Shown in pieces: positions 1 through 7,401 of a stretch of 64,000 nt of DNA. The notes under the pieces are model-generated. The model worked only from the letters and a program-made list of their open reading frames with translations. It ran no database searches and was not told the origin of the DNA. Made by a program: the position numbers and the translations under genes. The stretch comes from Elioraea tepida. GTDB lineage: Bacteria; Pseudomonadota; Alphaproteobacteria; Acetobacterales; Acetobacteraceae. The stretch is from positions 558,001-622,000 of the forward strand of contig NZ_CP076448.1 of the NCBI RefSeq assembly GCF_019203965.1, in the 5' to 3' direction. Numbering within the stretch: position 1 is the stretch's first letter; each line of letters opens with the position of its first letter.

Positions 1-45
1 GGCGCCGGGGAGCGGGCAACCTTTCTTCTGATCGGCGAGGCATGA
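1..45 (+). CDS. 3' end of an upstream gene (partial)
   Basis: An open frame runs in from the left edge and ends GERATFLLIGEA-stop, with its TGA at 43-45 sharing bases with the ATG of the next gene (ATGA overlap at 42-45). That arrangement matches the other junctions of this operon, so it is probably the last 14 residues of a co-transcribed gene. Nothing about its function can be said from so little sequence. Confidence 0.4.
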   Translation, partial: GAGERATFLLIGEA

Positions 46-866
46 CCGCGGCGGCACAGCCCCGCCCCGCGGGGTCGACGCTCCGCGGCGTGCTTGCCGC
101 GGTCGGCGCGCCGACGGTCGCCGCGGCACGCTGGGTCGCCTTCGTCTCGGGCCTCGGCGCGGCCGTCCTGGCCGCCGCGCTCCGCCCCCGAAGCTGGCGT
201 CGGCCGGTGCGCACGGCATTCCATCGCGCCCTGCACGAGGCGGCGGTCCTGCCGCTCGGTGCGGTGATGGTCGCCGCCGTGCTGATCGGGGTTAGGATGG
301 TGTTCCAGGCGCTCTACTGGCTCGGCTCGGTCGACCAGGAGTCGCTCGCCGGAACGGTGCTGACGACGGTGCTTGGGCGCGAGGTCGCGCCCGTGGTCGT
401 CGGCCTGCTCGTGATCGGCCGGTTCGGCGTGCGGACGCTGATCGTGCTCGGCGAGCACGCCCGGGGCGGCAGGATCGCGGCGCTCGATGCGCAGGGAATC
501 GACCCGGTGCTCTATCTCGCCCTGCCGCGTGTGCTCGCCTCGGCTCTCGCCACGCTCTGCCTGACCATCCTGTTCACCACCGCGGCGCTTGCCGCCGGCT
601 GGGCCTTCGCTCTGCTTCTGAGCCCGACGGCATTCGGCCTGTTCGAGTTCCTCGCCGATGTGCTGCGCGCGATGGGGGCGTCCAACTTCGTGCTTCTGCC
701 GCTCAAGGCGCTCTCGATCGGCCTCGTCGTGGCGCTCGTTGCGGTCGCCATCGTGCTCGGCGCCCCGGCGCTCGCCGCCGAGCCGGCACGGCTCGCCCCG
801 GCGGGGTTCGGCATGATGGTGCTCGCGACACTCGCCGTCTCAGGCATCATCAGCATGGTGCTCTGA
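42..866 (+). CDS. mlaE: MlaE-family (MCE) ABC transporter permease
   Basis: Permease subunit of an MCE/Mla-type phospholipid transporter in the inner membrane. The 274-residue protein has an amphipathic N-terminal region followed by about five hydrophobic segments (roughly residues 70-95, 110-135, 160-190, 225-245 and 250-273), and the family signature region around LTTVLGREVAPVVVGLLVIG with the following R-F-G-x-R and LDAQGIDPVLYLALPRVLA motifs (ABC ATPase-contacting loop). Length fits the family (about 260 residues plus a short extension). It starts by ATGA overlap with the preceding gene and is followed 4 bp later by the ATPase-like gene, then by an MCE-domain protein, the standard permease-ATPase-MlaD order. 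The cargo is presumably lipid, by family, not from sequence. Confidence 0.9.
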   Translation: MTAAAQPRPAGSTLRGVLAAVGAPTVAAARWVAFVSGLGAAVLAAALRPRSWRRPVRTAFHRALHEAAVLPLGAVMVAAVLIGVRMVFQALYWLGSVDQESLAGTVLTTVLGREVAPVVVGLLVIGRFGVRTLIVLGEHARGGRIAALDAQGIDPVLYLALPRVLASALATLCLTILFTTAALAAGWAFALLLSPTAFGLFEFLADVLRAMGASNFVLLPLKALSIGLVVALVAVAIVLGAPALAAEPARLAPAGFGMMVLATLAVSGIISMVL

Positions 867-870
867 CGTC

Positions 871-1572
871 ATGGAGACGGGGCTCCCGGTGCTCGCCTTC
901 GAGGAGTCACGTCTGCGGCTCGACCCGGACGAGGCGCCCACCGCGCCGCTGACCCTCGCCGTGCCGCCCGGCGCCCTCGTCACGGCGGATCTGCGCGGAC
1001 CGCACCGGCGCCGACGCTTCGCCGACGCGGCGTCGGGTCTGTCGCCACCCGTCGCGGGCAACCTGCTGTTCCAGGGGCGCGACTGGCGCGAGGTGCCCCC
1101 AGAACACGCCGCGGCGATGCGCGGGCGGATCGGGCGCCTGTTCGCGGGCGATGCCTGGCTTCCCGAACTCGGCACGGACGAGAACATCCTGCTTGGGCCG
1201 TGCTTCCACACCACCCGGCCGATCGCGGCACTGCGCGAGGAGGCGGCACGACTTGCGGCGCTCTTCGGCCTGCCGGGGCTGCCGACCGTTCCCCCCGAAG
1301 ACCTGCCGCCTGAGGATCTTCACCGCGCCGGCCTCGTCCGCGCCTTCCTGAATTCGCTCGCGCTCGTGATCCTCGAGGAACCGCTCGAGATTGACGGAAG
1401 CCGTCTTCTGCCGGCGCTGATGACGGCGGTCCGTGACGTGCGCGATCGCGGCGGCGCGGTGCTGTGGCTGACGCGCGGCCTCCCCGGCGCGGTCGATCGC
1501 ACCCTGCCCGCCACCGCACGCTATCGCCTCTCGCAGGGAGCGCTCCTGCCCGTCGCGGAGCAGGCGGCATGA
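871..1572 (+). CDS. degenerate MlaF-like ABC ATPase (nucleotide-binding motifs lost)
   Basis: By position (between mlaE and mlaD) and length (233 residues) this is the MlaF ATPase slot. The fold can still be followed: the strand-turn PPGALV, the segment GLSPPVAGNLLFQGRDW matching the GL-xP-x-G-x-I-xx-G-D region, the IGRLFAGDAWLPEL-T-x-E-N-I region, and a Walker-B-like strand LALVILEEP. The functional motifs are gone: GPHRRRRF stands where the P-loop GxxGxGKS should be, no LSGGQ signature precedes the Walker B strand (PPEDLHRAG instead), the Q-loop glutamine is absent, and the switch histidine region reads LWLTRGLPG. The frame is intact with tight coupling on both sides (4 bp gap; ATGA overlap), so it looks retained rather than decaying. 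It may be a structural pseudo-ATPase; alternatively the transporter uses an ATPase encoded elsewhere. Confidence 0.7.
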   Translation: METGLPVLAFEESRLRLDPDEAPTAPLTLAVPPGALVTADLRGPHRRRRFADAASGLSPPVAGNLLFQGRDWREVPPEHAAAMRGRIGRLFAGDAWLPELGTDENILLGPCFHTTRPIAALREEAARLAALFGLPGLPTVPPEDLPPEDLHRAGLVRAFLNSLALVILEEPLEIDGSRLLPALMTAVRDVRDRGGAVLWLTRGLPGAVDRTLPATARYRLSQGALLPVAEQAA

Positions 1573-2537
1573 GCGGCCCAGCACGCCTTCGGCAGGTGAA
1601 CGAGTGGGTCGGCGGCGTCGTGCTCCTCGCGCTCGCTCTCTTCGTCGCTGCCGTGCTTCAGGCAGGCGTTCTCGGGCCGCTGCTCACCCCCGCTCTGACG
1701 CTGCGCGTGATCCTGCCCGAGGAAGGAACGGGCGGCCTCTCCGCCGGGGCGTCGGTCGAGGTCCTCGGCACACGTGCCGGCGAGGTTCGTCGGATCGTGA
1801 TCGACCCTCGGCAGCAGCTCCATGCCGAGGTACGGCTCGCGACCGGCATGGACACCTTCGTCCGGCGCGACAGCAAGGTGTTCATCCGACGCCAGTTCGG
1901 CGTCGCTGGGGCAGCTTATCTCGAGATCACCCGCGGCACGGGCGAGATGCTCGACTGGGACTATGCGGTGCTCGAGGTGACGCGCGAACAGGGGACGGGC
2001 GAGAACCTCGGACAGCTCATCGAGGAACTGCGCGCCAAGCTCGTGCCGATGATCGACGATGTCGGGCGAATCACCCGGGCGACCGCAAACACGGTGGAGC
2101 GGATCGCGGAGGGCCAGGGCACGGTCGGCCGCCTGCTTGCCGACGACACGCTTGCCCGCGAGCTCGAGACGGCGGCCGCACAACTCGACCGAACGCTTGC
2201 CGAGGCGACGCTGATCGTCTCCGAGGTGCGCCGTGCCGCTGCCTCGGCCGGCGCCGCCGCGGAAGGGCTGCCCAGGCTTGTGCAGCTCGCCGAGGCGTCG
2301 CTCGCCAATGCACGAAGCCTCACCGCCGACCTCGCCCGTGCCTCGCCGCGCACGCGCGAGATCGCCCGCGATGTGGCGCAAGCCACCGCCGCCCTGCCCG
2401 GGCTGATCACGCAGGTGCAGCAGGCCTCGCTCGAGCTCGAGCGCCTGCTCGCAGCACTGCGCGCCAACCCGCTTCTCGGTGGCGGGCGCGGAGCGCCGGA
2501 GCCCGAGCGCGTTCCGCCCTCGGAGGTTCGGCCATGA
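1569..2537 (+). CDS. mlaD: MlaD/MCE-domain substrate-binding protein
   Basis: Periplasmic, membrane-anchored MCE protein of the lipid transporter. The start chosen is the ATG at 1569, in ATGA overlap with the preceding stop, giving 322 residues; a longer frame upstream lacks support. Residues about 12-35 form a single transmembrane anchor (GGVVLLALALFVAAVLQAG). The MCE domain follows (about 42-125), with GGLSAGASVEVLGTRAGEV matching the conserved G-L-xx-G-xx-V-xx-x-G-x-x-x-G-x-V core. A long alpha-helical, alanine-rich C-terminal region (about 150-310) resembles the helical barrel that MCE proteins use to form a tunnel. The pairing with mlaE is firm; the substrate is not visible. Confidence 0.88.
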   Translation: MSGPARLRQVNEWVGGVVLLALALFVAAVLQAGVLGPLLTPALTLRVILPEEGTGGLSAGASVEVLGTRAGEVRRIVIDPRQQLHAEVRLATGMDTFVRRDSKVFIRRQFGVAGAAYLEITRGTGEMLDWDYAVLEVTREQGTGENLGQLIEELRAKLVPMIDDVGRITRATANTVERIAEGQGTVGRLLADDTLARELETAAAQLDRTLAEATLIVSEVRRAAASAGAAAEGLPRLVQLAEASLANARSLTADLARASPRTREIARDVAQATAALPGLITQVQQASLELERLLAALRANPLLGGGRGAPEPERVPPSEVRP

Positions 2538-3415
2538 GGCGCGCGGCTCTCGTGCTCGCGCTTGTTCTCGCCGGCTGCGGCAGCAGCGTGCCGCCCGACC
2601 CCCCCGACCCCACCCTTGAGCGGACCTCCCGCGCCGCGCTTCTCGCCTGGCGACAGGACCGGCCGGAGCAGGCGGCCGAGCTGTTCCGCCAGGCTCTCGC
2701 GCGTGCCTATGCGCGTGACGAGCCGGGGCCGATCGCCGACAACGCCACCGGCCTCGCCGCCGCCGAGCTCCGCCTTGGGCGAAACGCCGCGGCGCGCGAT
2801 GTCGCCGCCCAGGCACGGGCCGACTTCTCCCGTCGCGCTGCGGCGATCCCCCAGGCGCTGACGCTCGCCGAGGCCGCCGCGGAGTGGCGGCTCGGCAACC
2901 CGTCCGCCGCGCTGGCTCTCGCCCGCACGATCACCGCCGGCGAGGGAGCGCCGCGCGCCCGCTTCCTCGAGGGCCTGGTCGCGGCGGATGCGCGCGACCT
3001 CGTCGCACTGGATGCGGCGATCGCGGCGATCCCGCCCTCCGGCACGCCCGACCTCGTGGCCGACCTGGCGGAGCTCGAGGGAAGGCGCGCGCTGATCGCG
3101 AACGACCCGACCCGAGCCCGCACGCTGCTCGCCGCCGCCGCCGCCGCGCGGCGCGAGGTGCGCGACTATCCCGGCATGGCCAGAGCGCTCGCGCTCGAGG
3201 CGGAGGCGGCACGACGCGGCGGCGACACGCGCTTTGCCGGCGATCTGTGGCTGCGTGCGGCCCGGAGTGCGGCGGCGATGGGCAACGACCGTGACGCGCG
3301 CGCCTGGTTCACCGCCGCCGAGGCTGCCGGCCGGCCGGCAGCGGATACGTCACTCGTGCGCGGTGCGCGCGAGGGCCTCGCTGCGCTTGCCGAAGACGCC
3401 TCGCCCAGGCGCTGA
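2534..3415 (+). CDS. lipoprotein with helical/TPR-like repeats, Mla operon
   Basis: Starts at the ATG at 2534 in ATGA overlap with mlaD; 293 residues. The N-terminus MRRAALVLALVLAGCGSS is a lipoprotein signal with lipobox LAGC, so Cys15 would be acylated and the protein tethered to a membrane. The remainder is alanine-rich helical hairpins with TPR-like spacing (for example AWRQDRPEQAAELFRQALARA and LAAAELRLGRNAAARDVA). It sits where such operons usually carry an auxiliary lipoprotein or MlaC-like shuttle, so a scaffolding role in the transporter is the simplest inference. I do not recognise a specific family. Confidence 0.75.
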   Translation: MRRAALVLALVLAGCGSSVPPDPPDPTLERTSRAALLAWRQDRPEQAAELFRQALARAYARDEPGPIADNATGLAAAELRLGRNAAARDVAAQARADFSRRAAAIPQALTLAEAAAEWRLGNPSAALALARTITAGEGAPRARFLEGLVAADARDLVALDAAIAAIPPSGTPDLVADLAELEGRRALIANDPTRARTLLAAAAAARREVRDYPGMARALALEAEAARRGGDTRFAGDLWLRAARSAAAMGNDRDARAWFTAAEAAGRPAADTSLVRGAREGLAALAEDASPRR

Positions 3416-3430
3416 ACGCCGCGGGCGAAC

Positions 3431-4843
3431 TCAGGGCGAGAACGCGACGATCTTCCCCGGGTTCATGATCCCCTCCGGGTCGAGGGCGCGCTTGACCGCG
3501 CGCATCACCTCGACCGCCTCGCCATGCTCGGCGGCGAGGAACGGCATCTTGCCGTAGCCGACGCCATGCTCGCCCGAACAGGTGCCGTCCAGCGCGAGCG
3601 CCCGCATCACGAGCCGGTCGTTCGCCGCTGCCGCGCGGGCGAGCTCGTCTGGGTCGTCGGGGTCGACGAGGAACACGAGATGGAAGTTTCCGTCGCCGAC
3701 ATGGCCGACGAGCGGGGCGAGCAGGCCGTTCGCCTCGAGGTCGCGTTTCGTCTCGAGGATGCACTCGGCGAGCCGCGAGATCGGCACGCACACATCCGTG
3801 GGCCATCCCTTGGCGCCGGGGCGAAGCGCAAGCGCCGCGTAATAGGCCTCGTGGCGCGCCTGCCACAGCCGCGACCGCTCCTCCGCCGCGTGCGCGAAGG
3901 CGAAGGAGCCGCCGCCATGCTGCGCCGCGATCGCCTCGACGCTCGCGATCTGCTCCTCCACGCTTGTATCGGTGCCGTGGAACTCGAGGAAGAGCGTCGG
4001 TGCCACCGGATAAGAGAGCTTCGAGTAGCGGTTGCAGGCCTCCATCTGCACCTCGTCGAGAAGCTCGATCCTGGCGAGCGGGATCTGGGCCTGGATCGTC
4101 TCGATCACGGTTGCGACCGCCGACGCGAGATCGGGGAAGGACACCACTGCAGAGGCGATCCGCTCGGGGATGCCCCACAGCCTGAGCGTGACCGAGACGA
4201 TCACCCCGAGCGTGCCTTCCGAGCCGACGAACAGACGTGTGAGGTCGTAGCCCGCGGCGGACTTGCGGGCACGACGCGCGGTGCGGATCAGCCGCCCGTC
4301 GGCGAGTACCACCTCGAGGCCGAGCACGGCCTCGCGCATCGTGCCGTAGCGCACCGCGTTGGTTCCGGAGGCGCGCGTCGCCGCCATGCCGCCGATCGAG
4401 GCGTCGGCGCCCGGGTCGATCGGGAAGAACAGGCCCAGGTCGCGCAGATGCGCATTGAGCTGCCGGCGCGTCACCCCGGGCTCGACCGTCACGTCCATGT
4501 CCTCCGGCGAGAGCCGGAGGATTCGGTTCATGCGCGAGACGTCGAGGCACACCCCTCCCCGCAACGCGGCGATGTGGCCCTCGAGGCTCGTTCCGGTTCC
4601 GAACGGGATGATCGGCACGCGCTCCTGCGCGCAGGCACGCACCACCGCCTGCACCTCCTCGACACTCTCGGCAAACACCACCGCATCGGGCGGGGCGGGA
4701 GCGTGCCAGCTCTCGTCGCGTCCGTGCTGGTCGCGCACGGCCTGCGCGGTCGAAAGGCGGTCGCCGAAGCGCGGCCGCAACGCAGCGATCACGGCATCGC
4801 GTCGCGCAGGGTCGAGGGGGAGAATGGGGGCGGAAGCGTCCAT
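3431..4843 (-). CDS. dld: FAD-linked D-lactate dehydrogenase (cytochrome type)
   Basis: Oxidises D-lactate (or a related 2-hydroxy acid) to the 2-keto acid, passing electrons to cytochrome c or quinone. The 470-residue protein has the FAD-binding PCMH (type 4) domain in its first half, with [12 protein letters not shown] and [20 protein letters not shown] as the FAD-contacting loops and [10 protein letters not shown] closing the domain. The second half is the FAD-linked oxidase C-terminal domain with the metal/substrate signature [10 protein letters not shown] and the terminal [12 protein letters not shown] and MNPGKI motifs. Length and motifs fit the cytochrome D-lactate dehydrogenase/GlcD group; which substrate is used cannot be fixed from sequence. 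Its start lies only about 37 bp from the IS630 end, so its native promoter may be displaced. Confidence 0.85.
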   Translation of the reverse strand: MDASAPILPLDPARRDAVIAALRPRFGDRLSTAQAVRDQHGRDESWHAPAPPDAVVFAESVEEVQAVVRACAQERVPIIPFGTGTSLEGHIAALRGGVCLDVSRMNRILRLSPEDMDVTVEPGVTRRQLNAHLRDLGLFFPIDPGADASIGGMAATRASGTNAVRYGTMREAVLGLEVVLADGRLIRTARRARKSAAGYDLTRLFVGSEGTLGVIVSVTLRLWGIPERIASAVVSFPDLASAVATVIETIQAQIPLARIELLDEVQMEACNRYSKLSYPVAPTLFLEFHGTDTSVEEQIASVEAIAAQHGGGSFAFAHAAEERSRLWQARHEAYYAALALRPGAKGWPTDVCVPISRLAECILETKRDLEANGLLAPLVGHVGDGNFHLVFLVDPDDPDELARAAAANDRLVMRALALDGTCSGEHGVGYGKMPFLAAEHGEAVEVMRAVKRALDPEGIMNPGKIVAFSP

Positions 4844-4879
4844 CTGGCACCGATCTGGGCTCGCGGGCGGTCGATGCTA

Positions 4880-6063
4880 CTGGTTTGATCGAGGTTGATG
4901 ATTCCTTTGTTGGCCCAGACGTGGGAGTCTGGGCGGATGAGGGAAGGCGTTGAGGTCCGGCTCCGGCCGGGCGACCGGGAGCGGCTTGAAGGCGTGGTCT
5001 GCGACCGCAAGAGCCCGCGGCACCACGTCTGGCGGGCTCGGATCGTGCTGATGACCGCGGACGGCGCGGGCACGATGGCGATCCGCGCGGCGACCGGCAA
5101 AGGCAAACCCACGATCTGGCGCTGGCAGGCGCGCTCCATGCACGATGGTGCCGAGGGCTTGTTCCGCGACGCCCCGCGAGGCCGCGCCTTCGCTTCCACC
5201 TCGCCCGAGCAGATCGCCGCGGTGGTCGAACGCACGCTGCACGACGACCCGCCAGCGGCGACGCACTGGACGTTGCGCTCGATGGGGAAGGCGAGCGGCC
5301 TGGCGCCGTCCACCATCCACCGCATCTGGCGCGAGCACGGCCTGAAGCCGCACCGGGTGGAGACCTTCAAGCTCTCCAACGACCCGAAGTTCGTCGAGAA
5401 GGTCCGCGGGCCGCAGGCAACGCCCGAAGGACGGTACATCGTTGGCCTCTACGTCAACCCGCCCGAGCACGCCCTGGTGCTGTCGGTGGACGAGAAGAGC
5501 CAGATCCAGGCGCTCGACCGCACCCAGCCGGGACTGCCGATGAAGCGTGGCCGGGGTGCCACCATGACGCACGACTACAAGCGGCACGGCACGACAACGC
5601 TGTTCGCCGCGCTCGACGTGACGGCGGGCACGGTGATCAGCCAGTGCATGCTCCGCCACCGCGCGGCCGAGTTCATCCGCTTCCTGCGGCTGATCGACAA
5701 GCAGACCCCTGCCGAACTCGACCTGCACCTGATCCTCGACAACTACGCCGCCCACAAGACCGAGGCCGTGAAGCGCTGGTTGGCCCGGCATCCCCGCTTC
5801 CACCTCCACTTCACGCCGACCTCGGCCTCCTGGATCAACGCCGTCGAGGGCTTGTTCGCCACGCTGACAAAGCGTCGCCTGAACCGCGGCATCTTCCGCT
5901 CCGTCATCGAGCTGAACCAGGCCATCCGCGCCTATCTCAATGCCCACAACGCCGACCCGAAGCCCTTCCGCCGGACCGCGCCCGCCAACACCATCATCGG
6001 CACGCACCAGCGCGGGAAACCTTCGCTGGTGTCACTCCACTAGACTTTCACCCGATTAATCAG
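4880..6063 (+). mobile_element. IS630-family insertion sequence (ends approximate)
   Basis: The element is defined by a full-length IS630-type transposase at 4937-6043. Candidate imperfect terminal inverted repeats are CTGGTTTGATCGAGGTTGA starting at 4880, directly after a TA dinucleotide at 4878-4879, and the reverse complement of TTCACCCGATTAATCAG ending at 6063. The match is imperfect and no TA duplicate is visible at the right end, so the right boundary could be eroded or misplaced. The gene-free, incoherent sequence beyond it (6064-6577) fits a scarred insertion site. Confidence 0.6.
4937..6043 (+). CDS. IS630-family DDE transposase
   Basis: Catalyses cut-and-paste movement of the element. 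From the ATG at 4937 (MREGVEV) it is 368 residues; an in-frame ATG at 4895 would add 14. The N-terminal third is a helix-turn-helix region (IRAATGKGKPTIWRWQ and a second winged-helix with HWTLRSMGKASGLAPSTIHR). The DDE catalytic residues can be placed at Asp185 (LSVDEKSQ), Asp268 (LILDNYAAHK) and Glu304 (WINAVEGLF), the short D-E spacing expected of IS630. The frame is uninterrupted, so the enzyme may be active. Confidence 0.92.
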   Translation: MREGVEVRLRPGDRERLEGVVCDRKSPRHHVWRARIVLMTADGAGTMAIRAATGKGKPTIWRWQARSMHDGAEGLFRDAPRGRAFASTSPEQIAAVVERTLHDDPPAATHWTLRSMGKASGLAPSTIHRIWREHGLKPHRVETFKLSNDPKFVEKVRGPQATPEGRYIVGLYVNPPEHALVLSVDEKSQIQALDRTQPGLPMKRGRGATMTHDYKRHGTTTLFAALDVTAGTVISQCMLRHRAAEFIRFLRLIDKQTPAELDLHLILDNYAAHKTEAVKRWLARHPRFHLHFTPTSASWINAVEGLFATLTKRRLNRGIFRSVIELNQAIRAYLNAHNADPKPFRRTAPANTIIGTHQRGKPSLVSLH

Positions 6064-6577
6064 GTCTTCGGCAAGCTGCAGGGCCTGGCTCCCCGCCGCC
6101 GCCCACGGAACTCTGGGCGGCCTCTGCAACACCGAGCTGGCCTCGCTGGCGGCGAATGGCCTGCGGCACGACGACCTTTTTTCAGAGCGTGGCTGGATGA
6201 GTGGACCCGATCGGCGGGGCCAATAGAACTCGATCGTCGACCGTGTCGTCCTACCGGAGAGGCCCCGGCAGCCATCCCAGGGGAAGCTGGCGGAGCCGGC
6301 ACGCGACGCCGGGCGGATGGCGAAGCGAAAAGGAAGGCAATCCCGTCATGGAGGAAGTTGATCAGCGCTGCTGTCGGCCGGTTCCGGGATCTACATCCAG
6401 GGCGCTGTCGACCTTGCCGATCGCGACCGCCCCGAGGCTGTCCATGCTCGCCGTCGCGGTCCGCTGTTCCAGCCCGCGCTGTTGACGCAACGCATGGCAA
6501 GCCGGGCGGCTGAGAACGGTACCAGGTAGACAGAGGAAGCGAGCCCCCAATCCGACGTCACGTCCTGACGCAGCAGC
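6064..6577. other. gene-free interval of about 510 bp beside the IS
   Basis: No frame here has a credible start, codon pattern or recognisable domain. Short readable stretches occur in several frames but none continues. It looks like debris left by insertions or deletions at the left edge of the CRISPR island. I saw no convincing promoter or RNA gene. Confidence 0.5.
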
Positions 6578-7177
6578 ATGCGATATCGAGCTGCAGTGGA
6601 GAACGATCCCGCACTCGGACTGCGGCTCGGCCGCCGCGAGGTGCTCGCGTTCGGCTTTGCCGCCGCTCTCGCGGCCGTCGGCACCTGCCGGCTGCCGACG
6701 CCGCAGCTCGCGCCCATGCGCTTCGCGATCGCCGGCGGTTTCTATCATGGCCTGCGTCGCGTGCGCGCTCTCCTCACGCCAGGCACGCAGCTCGAGCTTC
6801 GCGCCGAGCCCTCCACTCCTTACGACGCGAACGCGGTCGCCGTGCTGATGCCAGCCGCCGGCCCCCATGCCGGGCTCAAGCTCGGCTACCTGCCGCGTCG
6901 CGGCAACCGCGAGGCAGCGCTGTGGCTCGCGCGCGGCGCTGTGCTAAGGGCGGAGGTGGTCGGCACGCTCGGCCTCAGGCGTGGCGAGACGATCCCCGAC
7001 GATCTCGTCTTCACCTCCTATTCCTATGGCGATCCGCTGCTGCGGCTCGTTGAGGTGCTCCCGGCGTCGGTCCGCGGCAGCATGCCAGCGGGCGCTGACG
7101 CGGCCGTCTTGGGGACCGCCCGCCGCCTTGCTGGCCGCGGCCGCGTCGACGCCAGCCCGGAGAGGCGACAACGATGA
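6578..7177 (+). CDS. HIRAN-domain protein with twin-arginine leader
   Basis: 199 residues. The N-terminus (about 16-40) reads LGRREVLAFGFAAALAAVG, a twin-arginine motif followed by a hydrophobic stretch, so export through Tat is likely. Residues about 48-135 match the HIRAN fold: FAIAGGFYHG, then the G-x-x-L-x-L-R-x-E/P-x-x-x-x-Y-D-x-N-A-V core (LELRAEPSTPYDANAVAV), then LGYLPRRGN and an LxxG ending. HIRAN domains in Rad5/HLTF bind single-stranded 3' DNA ends, but bacterial stand-alone copies with leader peptides are also known and their role is unclear. It lies 224 bp upstream of cas3 on the same strand, so it may be transcribed with the cas genes, yet an exported protein could hardly act in interference. 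Confidence 0.75.
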   Translation: MRYRAAVENDPALGLRLGRREVLAFGFAAALAAVGTCRLPTPQLAPMRFAIAGGFYHGLRRVRALLTPGTQLELRAEPSTPYDANAVAVLMPAAGPHAGLKLGYLPRRGNREAALWLARGAVLRAEVVGTLGLRRGETIPDDLVFTSYSYGDPLLRLVEVLPASVRGSMPAGADAAVLGTARRLAGRGRVDASPERRQR

Positions 7178-7401
7178 TCGCTCCGCCCCCGACGCACGCC
7201 CCACCGCGCGCGGCCCCTGCTTGCAGCCGGAGCATCGGGCAACACACCCCCTTGTCACTCTTGCGAAGAGAAGGTGGCGGAGGGTGCGAGTACGTCACGA
7301 CACGATGCCGAACCGGCGTCGGGAGAGGGGAGGGCGTTCTTGCCGGGCGGCCGGCAGTCGAGCACGCTCCTGACGCAAAGTCTTCTGGGGGGATCCTTTC
7401 G

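Noticed and set aside
1464-1568. Upstream in-frame extension of mlaD
   Set aside because: It lies wholly inside the preceding gene; ATG 1569 gives the membrane anchor immediately and an ATGA overlap typical of the operon.
7174-7401. Upstream in-frame extension of cas3 and a possible overlap with the HIRAN gene
   Set aside because: The 76 extra residues are low-complexity and do not resemble Cas3; ATG 7402 begins the conserved region.
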